Assembly: GCF_028640845.1 (NCBI RefSeq)
Contig: NC_080540.1
Span: 216,921,300-216,985,299 of the forward strand
Direction of reading: 5' to 3'
DNA: 64,000 nucleotides
Source: Ahaetulla prasina
Lineage: Eukaryota; Chordata; Lepidosauria; Squamata; Colubridae
The position numbers and the translations under genes are program-made. Of the stretch, positions 1-11,671 are shown one piece after another. The notes beneath the pieces are model-generated. The model made no database searches. It was not told where the DNA came from and worked only from the letters and a program-made list of their open reading frames with translations. Position 1 is the stretch's first letter, and each line of letters opens with the position of its first letter.

Positions 1-881
1 CATGTATTCCCTTATCAATCAATTTGCTTAATGACCTGGTAGCTGGAATGGAACTCAGTTTCTAAACGAAGGAATCCTTGCTGCTTTCTGAGCTTCTTTG
101 TTTGCAAATATTTCATTTTCCAATGGTAACATTCATCAGCGCAGCTGCATGTCAGCTAGATAATGTTAGTGCTGAGATGAGGACACTGGTGATGTTACCT
201 AGTAGGGTAATGAGAAATCTGCAAGAAGCAACCAAGTTCAGAGGACACCATGGAGTGCACACAGCTCATCTCTCAGCTTCATAGATTCTCTTCTATGGGA
301 GGGACAGGGTATATTGCAGATCATTACTTAAACAATAATCCTGAAGCTCTGTTCCAGTGAAACTTCATACTTCTGTTGTGGTCCATCAGCAGCCTGTGGA
401 GCTGGCAGCAGAGCTGGACAGTGAGGAGGCTGAGGAGGACAATGGGCCAGTCCTGGAGTCATGGGAAGGCCCAGACGAGGGCTCTGTGTCGTAGGCAGAG
501 ATAGGGCTAGGGCCATCTGGAAGTGATATGCGGACTCTGGAGCCTTCAGGGGCAGACAGCAGAGAGGCAGAGGAACAGGAGGAGCCTGTTCCTAACATGT
601 GAAGAGCTGCCAGAAGGCAAGAGCAGCTGAAGCAAAAAGGACAACTCGGGAGTAAGGCCAGGAGATATTGGCCCCTCCCATAAGGCTAAAAGAGCAGCAA
701 AGGCTCTTGGGCTCTTTGTAGGAAAGCAACATTGCTACATATGTTTTGAGTCTGTGTCTCTTGTTTCTGAACTTTGTGGGGCTTTGCCAAGAAAAGTCTT
801 TAGCAGGGTGCCAAAGAAGATAAAGGTTTGTGATAAGGCCGAATGACTTTTTCTGAAGGACTTGTTTTGGAATTAATTTGG
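1..881. repeat. Tandem duplication unit 1 (offset 1191 bp), partial
   Basis: This stretch is repeated at 1192-2072 with a constant offset of 1191 bp and about fifteen base differences counted by eye. Similarity begins at the first base of the window, so the unit probably starts upstream of it. It ends at about 881, where copy 1 continues with a sequence starting tgaaggagatgc and copy 2 continues into the rest of the LTR. The unit holds about 370 bp of unrecognised sequence followed by the first ~508 bp of an LTR. Confidence 0.9.
374..881 (+). repeat. 3'-truncated LTR (copy in duplication unit 1)
   Basis: It starts TGTTGTGGTCC like the complete copy at 1565 and stops at the duplication breakpoint. 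The GAG-rich middle part gives an acidic reading frame in the second copy, but here that frame is closed by a TAG (tcgtaggc against tcggaggc), so it is not a maintained gene. Confidence 0.7.
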
Positions 882-1191
882 TGAAGGAGATGCTTCTTTT
901 GAGCACAAAGTTTCAAGGAATAAGAATATTTGTTCCCTTCTTCATTTCGTGGGGGGGAAAAGTTTTCAATGGTGGAGCAAACAGAAATCTAACTTCTCAT
1001 TTAAAGACTTTTTCAATTAGTGACCATTCACAAATACAATGATATATTTTTGTAACAAAAAAAATTTCCAAACAATATCTGTATTTATGACCAAATTTTA
1101 TACACCTGACGGAAGGCTGGAGTGATTGCCGTATAGAACTTTATCTGAATCAGAGCAGCAGCAACCAGGGCTCTTCAGAACATTGGTCAGT
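882..1191. other. Unrecognised spacer between duplication units
   Basis: AT-rich sequence with no convincing reading frame. If the tandem duplication extends left of the window, this segment should also occur just upstream of position 1. Confidence 0.6.
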
Positions 1192-2072
1192 CATGTATTC
1201 CCTTATCAATCAATTTGCTTAATGACCTGGTAGCTGGAATGGAACTCAGTTTCTAAACGAAGGAATTCTTGCTGCTTTCTGAGCTTCTTTGTTTGCAAAT
1301 ATTTCATTTTCCAATGGTAACATTCATCAGCACAGCTGCATGTCAGCTAGATAATGTTAGTACTGAGATGAGGACACTGGTGATGTTACCTAGTAGGATA
1401 ATGAGAAACCTGCAAGAAGCAACCAAGCTCAGAGGACACCATGGAGTGCACACAGCTCATCCCTCAGCTTCATAGATTCTCTTCTATGGGAGGGACAGGG
1501 TATATTGCAGATCATTACTTAAACAATAATCTTGAAGCTCTGTTCCAGTGAAACTTCATACTTCTGTTGTGGTCCATCAGCAGCCTGTGGAGCTGGCAGC
1601 AGAGTTGGACAGTGAGGAGGCTGAGGAGGACAATGGGCCAGTCCTGGAGTCATGGGAAGGCCCAGACGAGGGCTCTGTGTCGGAGGCAGAGATAGGGCTA
1701 GGGCCATCTGGAAGTGATATGCGGACTCCGAAGCCTTCAGGGGCAGACAGCAGAGAGGCAGAGGAACAGGAGGAGCCTGTTCCTAACATGTGAAGAGCTG
1801 CCAGAAGGCAAGAGCAGCTGAAACAAAAAGGACAACTCGGGAGTAAGGCCAAGAGATATTGGCCCCTCCCATAAGGCTAAAAGAGCAGCAAAGGCTCTTG
1901 GGCTCTTTGTAGGAAAGCAACATTGCTACATATGTTTTGAGTCTGTGTCTCTTGTTTCTGAACTTTGTGGGGCTTTGCCAAGAAAAGTCTTTAGCAGGGT
2001 GCCAAAGAAGATAAAGGTTTGTGATAAGGCCGAATGACTTTTTCTGAAAGACTTGTTTTGGAATTAATTTGG
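1192..2072. repeat. Tandem duplication unit 2
   Basis: Second copy of the 1191-bp-offset repeat. It is continuous with the complete LTR 3' end at 2172 and is therefore likely closer to the original arrangement. Confidence 0.9.
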
Positions 2073-2172
2073 ACTAAGCTGGGTATGAAGTAATTCCCAG
2101 CTGTTATAATAAAATAGGTTTGTTTAAGACTAATTGTGTCTTTTAATGCCTAAGTGAGTCTAGGTCACAACA
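1565..2172 (+). mobile_element. Solo LTR, about 608 bp
   Basis: The sequence starts TGTTGTG and ends CACAACA, a perfect 7-bp terminal inverted repeat of the TG...CA type expected of LTRs. The flanking five bases are ACTTC on the left and CCTTC on the right, a target-site duplication with one mismatch. AATAAA-like signals (taataaaatagg) lie near the 3' end. No internal retroviral or gag-pol sequence adjoins it, so it is a solo LTR. Its start resembles the solo LTR at 28529 (TGTTGTGACC), which suggests related families. Confidence 0.75.
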
Positions 2173-3032
2173 CCTTCAAAGACTATATTTGCCTATCATT
2201 CAACATGTCTACTTGGTCATGTTTAAATATGGTCCAATAATGATCCCTGCCTGCTTCTCTCACAGACACCATTTCCTTGAGGGATTCATTCTTATTTTCC
2301 TCGGCTACTACCTTACTCTAAATAAAGTCCATGATTTGGCTAAAATCTCTTATTCAAATTCTTTTCCTTTTCTCTCCTCCAATTTGTCTTCTCCACCAAC
2401 ATTTTCTTCTCCTTTTTGCTGTTAAGGTTAGGCACTGTCATTGGTTGAAGTTTCCCTACCAGTCAGAGGTGTTGAAACCTAAACATTCTCCTCACTGGGA
2501 TCTAGTATCTTTAGGACGAGCTTTTAGTGACATCAATTAAGATTCATATTGCTAACAGGCAATCTATTCCTCCACCTCATAGGGCTGTCTTTTGCTTCTT
2601 GATCCTTGGAATCAAATTCCCCAGCTCCTTCCTAACCAACATTCTGCAGATCCGGGAACAGTTAATATTCTCCCTTCGTTCCAGTACTAAGTTACAAATA
2701 GTTACATCTTATCACCTCCTTCTTTGATTGCTTTCTAAAAATGCTTCCTGGTTGCTTTTCCTCTCAGAGCATTCAGGTGGCTCTCAGCATCCAAAATGAG
2801 GAATTAAAAAAAAAAACCAAACAAAAAACAGCCACCTGGTTTGCAAACTGATTACTTAAAAAGTACAAAGAGGAGGAGAAGCAAGATAGCAATACAGGTT
2901 TGTAGTACTGAGAGGAGAATTGTGCCTCTAATGTAATTAACCGGAGGATGGCCCATTTCATTAGTTTGCTATACAGCTGATGGACCTACCACACTTGATT
3001 TAAAAGAAACGGCGGGGGAGGGAAACTCTATG
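2173..3032. other. Intergenic, no feature recognised
   Basis: T-rich and C/T-rich non-coding sequence. The short open frames lack any recognisable domain. Confidence 0.5.
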
Positions 3033-3194
3033 TACCGTATTTTTCCATCTATAAGATGCCCTCATGTATAGGACGCCCCCACTCCCCACTTTTCTTACCC
3101 AAAATTCAAAAATCACATTTCTATTTAAACATTAAATAGAAAACATTTATTTTTGCAGAGTAAGACATCCGTCTACTGATACCAGTATTCTTTG

Positions 3195-3217
3195 TTTATT
3201 TGTTTGTTTGTTTGTTG
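3195..3217. repeat. (TTTG)n microsatellite
   Basis: Short run of TTTG/TTTA units inside the MITE at 3033. Confidence 0.85.
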
Positions 3218-3325
3218 CTTGAAAATTTTATGGGCTTAGAATGCTCCAACATTACTGCTCCCTATCACATCTGGGCACTGGCTACACGCTCTCCGTAGCA
3301 TCAGCTGAAATCAGTTACGTAAGGC

Positions 3326-3730
3326 CAGTGGTGGTATTCAGCCAGTTCAGGCTGGTTCGGGTGAACTAGTAGTTAAATTGATGGCTGGTCCCGCCCCACC
3401 CCGCCCCTTCCAGGAGTCCCCACATGCCCCATTTTGGCTCCCAGGTAAGCGCAGGGAGGCCTCCTAAGCCCAAAATGGAATGCGGGGAGGTGCAGTGAGC
3501 CTACCGCAGCCCGTTTTCACTCCCAGGAGGCTGCAAGGAGGCCTACTAAGCCCAAAATGGAGCATGGGGCAGCTGCGCATCTCCCTGCGGCCCGTTTTTG
3601 CTCCCAGGGGGGGTGCAGGAAGCTGAGTGCTGCCTGTCACAGCCCCTGCCCATACCCACATTGGTCACGCCCACCCAGCCGGTCATTAGGACAGAGAACC
3701 GGTTGTCAAATTATTTGAATCCCACCACTG
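3326..3730. mobile_element. hAT MITE (CAGTGGTGG family), nested
   Basis: Begins CAGTGGTGGTATTCA and ends TGAATCCCACCACTG, an almost perfect terminal inverted repeat starting with the hAT signature CAG. The flanking 8-mers CGTAAGGC and CATAAGAC agree at six of eight positions, and both differences are G/A. Further members of this family are at 14203, 27155, 55381, 56115 and 57025. Confidence 0.75.
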
Positions 3731-4078
3731 CATAAGACTCATGCTTGGAGGAAACCTGTTAGCTTTTCCCTGCAATTGGAAGTTTCGCTTATGAGGCTAG
3801 TTTGCAGAGATAAGGTATTGGCAGTTTTGCAACCACGGTTCTCTTCTTGCCCCCACCCCCATGTATTAAGACACCCCTCAATTTTTAGATAAATATTTTT
3901 AAGAAAAGTATCATCTTATACACTAAAAAATATGGTATATATTAATAGTTTCTATATCCATCAGCGCAGACCATGATACTTTGTATATGCAGTGTATACA
4001 GGAGCTTAAATCTTTGGTTTGCGCTGTTTTCCAACAGACCCCCATGAGTTTGCTTCCAGCAGAGTAGTAGCCTGGCAG

Positions 4079-4310
4079 GAACCGTGGTGGTGCAGTGGTT
4101 AGAATGCATTATTGCAGGGCTAACTTCACTGTTCACTGCCAGGAGTTCGATTCTGACTGGCTCAAGGTTGACTCAGCCTTCCATCCCTCTAAGGTCGGCA
4201 AAATGAGGACCCAGATTGTCGAGGTCAATATGCTGACTCTGTAAACCGCTTAGAGAGGGCTGTAAAGCACTATGAAGTAGTATATAAATCTAAGTGCTAT
4301 TGCTGTTGCC
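4079..4310 (+). mobile_element. tRNA-derived squamate SINE
   Basis: The head has tRNA-like A-box (gtgcagtggttagaatgc) and B-box (ggagttcgattct) promoter motifs. The body shares gttgactcagccttccatc, aaaatgaggacccagattgt and the tail tctaagtgctattgct with copies at 9696(-), 21820(-), 31774(-) and 35631(+). The multiple copies in both orientations identify it as a SINE rather than a tRNA gene. Confidence 0.85.
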
Positions 4311-6044
4311 TCATCTGGCTTTGTTCTTCCTGTTGTAAAGAATACTCGCTGTTACCTTGAATGCTGCTTTTAATGGAACTTGAAAGCTGCCAACTGATTG
4401 GCTTCTGAGCTGTGATTTAGATGAGATTGCTTGGTTAAAGTACTGCAAAGGCTGACTTTAGGTTTGGACAAGTGAGAAATGAAAAGGCAGGGGCACTTTT
4501 CCTGTGATATTGCTTTTTTTTTTTAATGAGAGTGAGAGAAAGCATTTGGTGTATTGCCACCTCCAGAGATTTATATCATCGATGGGTTCTTCGTAATGGG
4601 TTTATAGTGTTGCTGACACTACTAATAAAAAGACAGTAACCATATCCCAGTTAATAGAGTTATTAACTAGAACTAAATTAGCCCCATAATCAGAACTACT
4701 TTGGCCTCTCACTTAGAGGGTCTTCAATAGCCTCATTCACCTGCACCGATTGAAGAAGACAATGATACCACATCACAAGCGTACCTCTAAATATAGAACC
4801 AGATCCATAGCTACTGATGGACTATGTATCTTAGGCAAAGGCTATAGCTCAGAAGTCAAGTACACACATAATACAGGTATTAGCCCAAGCTGAGCAATTA
4901 CAAAGGCACAGAATACTCGGTTGAACACAAGTGAATGTTTACACGTTAAAAGATGCTTACAATTGAAATAGATAATAGCCCAATGCTCGCAAGAACATCT
5001 CCTATATATCCTTTTCAATTCTAAAGATGGCTGAGACTTCTCAGAGTTGTAACAATGCCACATCGCCAATCTGCTTTCAAATTAATGTTTGGAAAGGTTG
5101 TACTGCAATATGGAAGCAAACATTGGATGAGGCTAGTGGCCCAATCTACACACAAGTAGTGATGAGGGTTATGTAGATTTTCCCCCTCCCTCCTGTATAG
5201 TTTCCTGATATCATATAAAAAGTTCAGTTATGTACATATGCATGTGTGAAAGAGAATCATTGACTAAGATTGGTGGCTATAGAAACTGGATAAACAAACA
5301 AACAAACACTACAAAGCAATACACAAACCAGCCTCAGAGAAAGTACAGGAAATGCTGTTGAGAAAAGGATTTCAAAGGAACTTTTTTTTTATTTAATGGA
5401 GCTGTCCATTCAGCATTCTCTCATTGGTAGTCAACAGGTAATGACCATTTCATGCCCCTACTTAGGTCACCCAACATATTGGTTCACAGTGGATAAAATG
5501 TTTCCTTGACTTTAAATTTTTATGAGATGGCTGGCCAGGTCAGCAAACAATATAGTAGGTCCAGATCCTGAACATTGCCCTTCACCTAATCTAAACCTCA
5601 ATGTTCTTTTTACATTACTACATTCCAGCTCTACAATTTGGTTCTATATTACAATCTGTCTATATACTCATTCATGCGGACACTTTAATGAGGTGAGCCC
5701 ATTCTTTTCAGGGCTACAAGAAAATTGTTCTCATTCAACAGATGCAAACAAAGTGCTTGTATTAGACTAAGGGTATGTAACACCACAAAATTACTTCCAT
5801 ATATAGAAATAGCATCCTCAGATTGCATCGTTCGCTCTCTATCACTATGAATATACAATAAGGACTAGAAGATAGAATCCATGAAATTCTTTAAGCTATA
5901 CTGCCAAAGCCACAAGAAGCACTGTCAGTTGTCCTCTTAGGGGAATGATTGAAATTTGGCAATCTCTTTTATTTTTTATGTCCAATGAATGATAAGGGTT
6001 GTTAAATAGTCTGATTATTTATATAACTAATTTTGAATTAGTTT
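4311..6044. other. Intergenic, no feature recognised
   Basis: AT-rich DNA with one short AAAC run at 5286-5310. No open frame has a recognisable domain, codon bias or plausible splice-site context. Confidence 0.5.
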
Positions 6045-6400
6045 GTTCGCCTTGCGAGTCCCTTGGTCTGCAAGGCGAACAAACAAGTCAGTTCTAGAGG
6101 AGATCAACCCTGGCTGCTCTTTAGAAGGCCAGATCCTGAAGATGAAACTGAAATACTTTGGCCACCTAATGAGGAAGAAGGACTCACTGGAGAAGAGCCT
6201 AATGCTGGGAAAAATTGAGGGCAAAAGAAGAAGGGGACGACAGAGAATGAGGTGGCTGGATGGAGTAACTGAAGCAGTAGGCATGAGTTTAAATGGACTC
6301 CAGAGGATGGTAGAGGACAGGAAGGCCTGGAGGAATGTTGTCCATGGGGTCGCGATGGGTCGGACATGACTTCGCAACTAACAACAATAAAAAATTTTGA
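6045..6400 (+). pseudogene. Bov-B (RTE) LINE 3' end, C-terminal ORF remnant
   Basis: An open frame at 6043-6369 encodes the characteristic basic C-terminal tail of RTE/Bov-B reverse transcriptase, including GKIEGKRRRGRQRMRWLDGV and a VEDRKAWRNVVHGVA stretch. The DNA continues with the family's 3' end, gggtcggacatgacttcgca, followed by an A-rich tail with aacaacaataa. Only the last ~350 bp is present, as usual for 5'-truncated LINE insertions. Endonuclease and the catalytic RT motifs are absent, so this copy is inactive. Bov-B supplies the retrotransposition machinery for several squamate SINEs, and the SINE at 15446 has a matching tail. Confidence 0.85.
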
Positions 6401-6495
6401 ATTTTCTTTTGAAGGCAATTGGGCACAAGGGGATAAGATGCTGGAATACACGAATCCATGGTCTGCTCCAACACAGTAGATTTCTACACTGGGAT

Positions 6496-6603
6496 CTACT
6501 TGATTCCATAAAGAAGCAGCGACCCCACAGTTAGTGTAACACAGTAGATCTCTTCTCTGTGGCACTAACTTTGGGGTCACTGCTTCCTTATGGAATCAAA
6601 TAG
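6496..6603. repeat. Long imperfect hairpin (41-bp arms, 26-nt loop)
   Basis: The arm at 6496-6536 and the reverse complement of 6563-6603 agree at about 37 of 41 positions (left arm ctacttgattccataaagaa, complementary arm ctatttgattccataaggaa). It resembles a small foldback element. A transcript of either strand would form a strong stem. Confidence 0.75.
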
Positions 6604-6644
6604 ATAGTGCTTAAGTTAAGTAATGTTTCAATAACATAAGAACA

Positions 6645-7154
6645 TACTGTATTTTTCAGAATATAAGATGCTCCGGACTATAAGATGCACCTACCTTTTT
6701 TGGTGAGGAAAACAAGAAAAAGAAATCTGCCTCTGCCTCCCAGCAATTTTGCCTCTTTCCAGCAAACAGCAAACAGCCTGCTTTACTTTCATTTTCATTT
6801 TCAGCATAGCTTGACTAGCACATGAAACAAAAAAATCTGCTCCCAGCAACGTACCTCCTTGCAGCAAGCAGAAGAGGCACACGCAGTAATAGGCAGTGGC
6901 AATGCCTGCAGCCTGAAACAGCTGAGAGTTGGGAGGCCGATCCAATGGACAATTAATTTGTGCTAATTAGGCTGTGCTAAAGCTGAAATGGGCTGTTTCT
7001 TCTTGCTGCTTGCTGCAAGGAGGTAAATTGGCAGAGGCCAAAGGGTGGGGGCCAGTGGCTGAGTGGGGCTACATTCGGTGTATAAGATGCACCCAAATTT
7101 TCACCTCCTTTTAGGGGGGGGAAAGGTGCATCTTATACTCCAAAAAATATGGTA
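6645..7154. mobile_element. TA-flanked DNA-transposon MITE
   Basis: Left end tactgtatttttcagaatat and right end tactccaaaaaatatggta are imperfect inverted complements (TIR about 27 bp). The inner motif tataagatgcacc is present in opposite orientations at the two ends. No transposase frame is visible in the ~510 bp. Confidence 0.7.
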
Positions 7155-8785
7155 AGTAGTCCTGTCCTGGATTGGATCCCTGGGCCATGTAGTTTAGCAG
7201 TCTGTTCTCACAACAGCCAACAAAGTGCACAAGAACTAATCTCCCAGCAGATGGCCAGTCACCCTGCCATCAAGGCTAATAGCTATTGATGCCCAAGGTT
7301 TTTATGAATTAATCCAATCTTCCTTTGAAGCCAACTAAGCTGATAGCCAGAACCAGATCTCTTCCTAGTTAATTCCAAAGTTGAACAGATGGAGACAATG
7401 GAAATAGTTTCAGTGAAATGTTTTGTCCTGGTCTAATGACCTTCTGATCCTGGAGATTTCTTTTCTACATTTACCCTCTTCCCAATGCATATAGCAGGTA
7501 AGTTCGACATGACTTTATGGATGCTAATAAAGCAATTACATTTGTCCCCTGATCCATTTTGAGATAGGTGCCCTCCATTAGTGTTTCTCTGAATTCTTTT
7601 GGACTCTAATTCCCTTCAGGCCCATAATAGCCAGCCTAAAACATCTGGAAGAATCAATGTTGGGAAGGCTGTTTTAAGAACTCCACCTTCTGTTCTGCTA
7701 TGCAAAATACTTTTGAAAACTAATTTGTACTTGACCGCAGTTTCCAGGACATTTTGAAAGATTTATTTATCAGCAACCAAAGTATAAATATCACATGTTT
7801 AAGAACTCATGACATTTCCAGGTCTTTACTATACAACCAACATTAGCTTTCTGAGAAAAAAAAAATGCACTACATGCAAAATTCTCTACTGTCCAAAGCA
7901 ATTGCTTGAATTACACTTTTCACTCCTCGGAGAGATGTCCCAGAAACTACAGTTTCTGCCATCCTCAGAAACTTTGCAACAGTAATGAAGACCTGGATAT
8001 TCATATTCTTCACACAGCATGTTGTAGCATTTATTTGGATTTTAATAGTTTCAAAAGATAACCCCCTCATTCTTGATAGGATATTATTTGTGTCACTGAA
8101 ATGAAACAGTGTGAACATGTTTTATATACCTGAGAACATATGGCGACAAACAAGTTTTGCATTTAGGAAGTCAGAAGGAAAAGAATAATAATAATAACAA
8201 TCCCGACCATTTGTTTTACTGGCCCTAAACTTAATAAATAAAGAGATGCAATGGGTTCAACCCAGATTGAGCATGTAAAACAAATTTGCCAGGATTTTAT
8301 TGGAATGGATTTGCACAGTTCAACAAAATGGACTCTACCAGAGCACAGATGGCAGCATTAAAATGAGTCTGCTAACATCTACTTTTTTTTTCTGATCAAA
8401 AATATGCAAAAACAACAAATAAAGCCAGTTGTTTGTAAAAGGAGCATCTGAAAAAAAAAGTATGGTTTTGAAAACAGGATAGAAAAAAAGTGCAATAACA
8501 GTTTAAATAAAAGCTTATATTAGGAAATTTTAAAAGCTGTAATGTCAGTATTTGTAGAACAAAGGAGAACATATGGGAAATTAGTTCACACATATAAACA
8601 GTTCAGCATTGTAGCAACCTGGATTGGAAGGGGCTTGGGGATTCAGAGTAAACATGGATATGCATTTCACACCTTTTGATATTTTCTTAAGTCGATGTGT
8701 CTTTCTCTGGAATGTGTTGGATGCCCATTCATATACCTTCCATCACCTTGTTTTCCTCTATCCTAGATGATTGAACAGGAATCAT
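7155..8785. other. Intergenic with a possible old CR1 fragment
   Basis: At 7280-7480 (minus strand) the text atgaattaatccaatcttcc and the following ~100 bp resemble the decayed 3' region of an old CR1 LINE; this is weak. The remainder is AT-rich and has no supported feature. Confidence 0.35.
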
Positions 8786-9262
8786 TTATTTATTTAAAAA
8801 AATTATTTTTATTTTTATTTTATTTATTTGTCACAACAGTATATATAAGCATAAGCATAAGCATGAAATAACTATACGATATATAAGCATATATATAAGC
8901 ATAAGTATGTAATAACTATACGAAATTGGATACAATCAAAGGGAAGATTAGGACAGGAACGGTAGGCACACTGGTGCTCTTATGCACTTACAGACCTCTT
9001 AGGAATGGGGTGAGGTCAATAGTAGATATTTTTTGGTTAAAGCTTTGGGGATTTGGGGAAGAGACCACAGAGTCTGGTAGTGCATTCCAGGCATTAACAA
9101 CTCTGTTGCTGAAGTCATATTTTCTGCAATCGAGATTGGAGCGGTTCACATTAAGATTAAATCTATTTGTGCTCCTGTATGGTTGCGATTGAAGCTGAAG
9201 TAGTCTTCAACAGGAAGGACAGATGATTCTATGAGTTAAACTCAGGTCATGTCGAAGGCGGC
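8786..9262 (-). mobile_element. CR1-type LINE 3' end
   Basis: Same family as the large element at 47164. Shared text includes aggacaggaacggtaggcac, ctcttatgcac, accacagagtc and ttttctgcaatc. The (ATTT)n-rich start followed by tttatttatttgtcacaaca is the 3' tail seen in reverse. Internal ataagcatataa repeats at 8838-8905 mark a small local expansion. Confidence 0.85.
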
Positions 9263-9695
9263 GGATAAATGGTTATGTATCTGCCCATAGAATAGTGGGT
9301 GGCTCCCAAACACGCACATAGACAGAAATGTAAGTATGCATACATGTGTGCAATAGATTCCAGGAGTGGCCTTTAAATCACAGTCATGGTTTTCTGTCAA
9401 ATCAGAGACTTTTGGAGGATGGAAGAAAAAACATTTCATAAGAGACACTGTAGCTATTTTAAATGTACACCATCTTCATGGGCAACTCCTGAATCTACTG
9501 AGAAACTGTATTCACAGAAACCAGCTTCTGCATGAAATTAACCTTATTTAGTAGGCATGGGGGTCAACAGAAGGAGAAAGGATTGGGTAAAAAAAAAGAA
9601 GGCAAAACATCACGGCCCTTATTGTCATGTTCCAAAAATTATGGGAATAGCCAGTTCCCATAATTCGTTGCAAACCTATTCCTGCCAAAAGTCAT
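9263..9695. other. Intergenic, no feature recognised
   Basis: No repeat family or coding signal identified. Confidence 0.45.
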
Positions 9696-9905
9696 AGCAA
9701 TAACACTTAGATTCGCAGTGCTTTATACCCTTCTCTAAGTAGTTTACAGAGTAAGCCTATTGCCCCCAACAATCTGGGTCCTCATTTTACCAACCTCGGA
9801 AGGATGGAAGGCTGAGTCAACCTTGAGCCGGTCAGAATCGAACTGCTGGCAGTCGGCAGAGTTAGCCTGTAATACTGCATTCTAACCACTGCACCACCAC
9901 AGTAC
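9696..9905 (-). mobile_element. tRNA-derived squamate SINE
   Basis: Reverse complement of the SINE type at 4079. The tail (agcaataacacttag) is on the left. The tRNA-like head with B-box (cagaatcgaactgctggcag) and A-box is on the right. Confidence 0.85.
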
Positions 9906-10434
9906 TAGTATCATAGTACTAACTGATTATTGAATATTTAAACTGTCACAAATATGCAACTCTTAGTGGCGTATAAGAATGATGAATGCAATCATAAAAC
10001 ATCCGTGGTATAATCCTCACAATAAGTAGAAATTTAAAATAATTTAATCAGAACAATCTGAATACTGTATTCCTTTGACATTCTCCCAGCTAAATAAACT
10101 CTTCTGGAGGAGCTCCATATTAACTTGTTTCTGAAAGAACAACAAAATGGAAATGACTTTAGCTTCTCAAGAGGAGATGTTTTCATGATACTGGGGACAT
10201 TAGAGAGAAACTCCTTCTCCTCACTTCAAAAACACCCCCACCCCCCTTTAATTTTAATAGTAATGAGGGACTACAGATATTTTTTTTCAGGTAATCTAAA
10301 TTGGAAGTCAATTCAAGTTGACCCAGGCTGAATCCTAATTGAGAAAGATTCAGACAACCGCCTTCCTCTGTCATGCTCTGAAGTTGCCTGCTGGAAAACT
10401 GAAGATATGGTGATAGTTGTCTAACACCTAACAG

Positions 10435-10704
10435 AGGGGCCTCTGGTGGCTCAACAGACTAATGCAGTCTGTTATTAACAGCAGCTGCTTGCAATTACTG
10501 CAGGTTCAAGCCTCACCAGGCCCAATGTTGACTCAGCCTTCCATCCTTTATAAGGTAGGTAAAATGAGGACCCAGATTGTTGAGGGCAATAAGTTGACTT
10601 TGTATATAATATACAAATGGATGAAGATTATTGCTTGACATAGTGTAAGCCACCCTGAGTCTTCGGAGAAGGGCGGGATATAAATGCAAATAAAAAAAAA
10701 ATAA
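10435..10704 (+). mobile_element. tRNA-derived SINE with a LINE-like tail
   Basis: The middle part shares gttgactcagccttccatcc and aaaatgaggacccagattgt with the SINE at 4079. The head differs (ggcctctggtggctcaacag), and the 3' end reads gagtcttcggagaagggcgg followed by tataaatgcaaataa and A-rich sequence. This end matches the 3' end of the L2-like LINE at 32762 in reverse, suggesting the SINE borrows that LINE's recognition tail. Confidence 0.75.
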
Positions 10705-11049
10705 CACAACTGGATTAAGAGGAGGTATCTGGAAAGAGTACACTATACCCTTTTTTCATCTCCAGAAATTAATCCCTCCTATAATGAAGCATTCACCACT
10801 TCCTAAATCCAGCTGACCATTCCCACTCTTGCCTTTTGAAAGTGGTTGGATATATATTAGAGACACCCTCTCCACTTCATTACATTCACAAGGATATTGT
10901 TTTAGATGCCACCATGTGGATTTTGTCCATGCAGAACCAAGACTTTAGGGAATAAGCAATTTTTATTCATAAAGTATCATACAAAATTATCACAGTTGCC
11001 AGCTGTCTAATGAGGTGTCCCAAATCAAAAGGGAGTAGAACATCCTAAA
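10705..11049. other. Intergenic, no feature recognised
   Basis: No supported element or coding signal. Confidence 0.4.
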
Positions 11050-11671
11050 CAAGACAGCTCACCAACAATTTGCCAACAACTCATCTATCTGGAAACTGTA
11101 CTGCATATCGGACATAAATACAGTCGAGAAGGTCCAGAGATATTTCACAAGAAGAGTCTTCCACTCCTCTGCTCGCAATAAAATACCTTATGCCACCAGA
11201 CTCCAAATTTCGGCTTAGACAACTTAGAACTATGCAGACTTCAATCTGACCTAAGCATAGTACATAAAATTATCTACCACAATGTCCTACCTGTCAATGA
11301 CTACTTCAGCTTCAACCACAACAATACACGGGCAAATAATAGATACAAACTCAAAGTAAACAGCTCCAAATATGATTGCAGAAAATATGACTTCAGTAAC
11401 AGAGTGGTCAGTGCCTGGAAAGCACTACCTGACTCTGTAGTTTCCTCCCCAAACCTCCAAACCCCCAAAACTTTAAGCTTAAATTGTCTACATTTGACTT
11501 CACCCCATTCCTAAGAGGTCTGTAAGGGGCGCGCATAAGTGCACCTGCATGCCTACCATCCCTGTTCTGATATTCCTTTTTTACTTACTCTTTTCATGTA
11601 TCCAAATTATGTTTATACTTTTACCTGTTATCTTATATATAGTGACAAATAAATAAATAAAATAAAATAAA
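11050..11671 (+). pseudogene. CR1-type LINE 3' end with RT C-terminal remnant
   Basis: A broken frame near 11130 resembles the RT C-terminus of the LINE at 47598 (a YFTRR-type motif followed by HSS...NKIPYATRL). It runs into the 3' UTR ttcctaagaggtctgtaagg and the tail gacaaataaataaataaaat. Several stop codons and frameshifts make it non-functional. It is 5'-truncated and lies on the plus strand, opposite to the elements at 8786 and 47164. Confidence 0.8.

Larger units (their letters stand above)
3033..3937. mobile_element. TA-flanked DNA-transposon MITE carrying a nested hAT MITE
   Basis: The left end reads taccgtatttttccatctat and the right end is its imperfect inverted complement (the complement of the end starts taccatattttttagtgtat). 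The same end sequence occurs in the element at 6645. Ends of this type flanked by TA fit a Tc1/mariner-like MITE, although the superfamily is inferred. About 405 bp of its length is a later hAT insertion at 3326-3730. Confidence 0.6.

Noticed and set aside
1548..1793. 81-codon acidic open frame
   Set aside because: It lies inside an LTR and the equivalent frame in the first copy has a stop codon, so it is not maintained.
4079..4150. tRNA-like promoter boxes
   Set aside because: Repeated in several copies with a non-tRNA body, so SINE heads rather than tRNA genes; no complete cloverleaf.
7870..8118. 82-codon minus-strand open frame
   Set aside because: No domain, no start context, no splice signals and AT-rich composition; open by chance.
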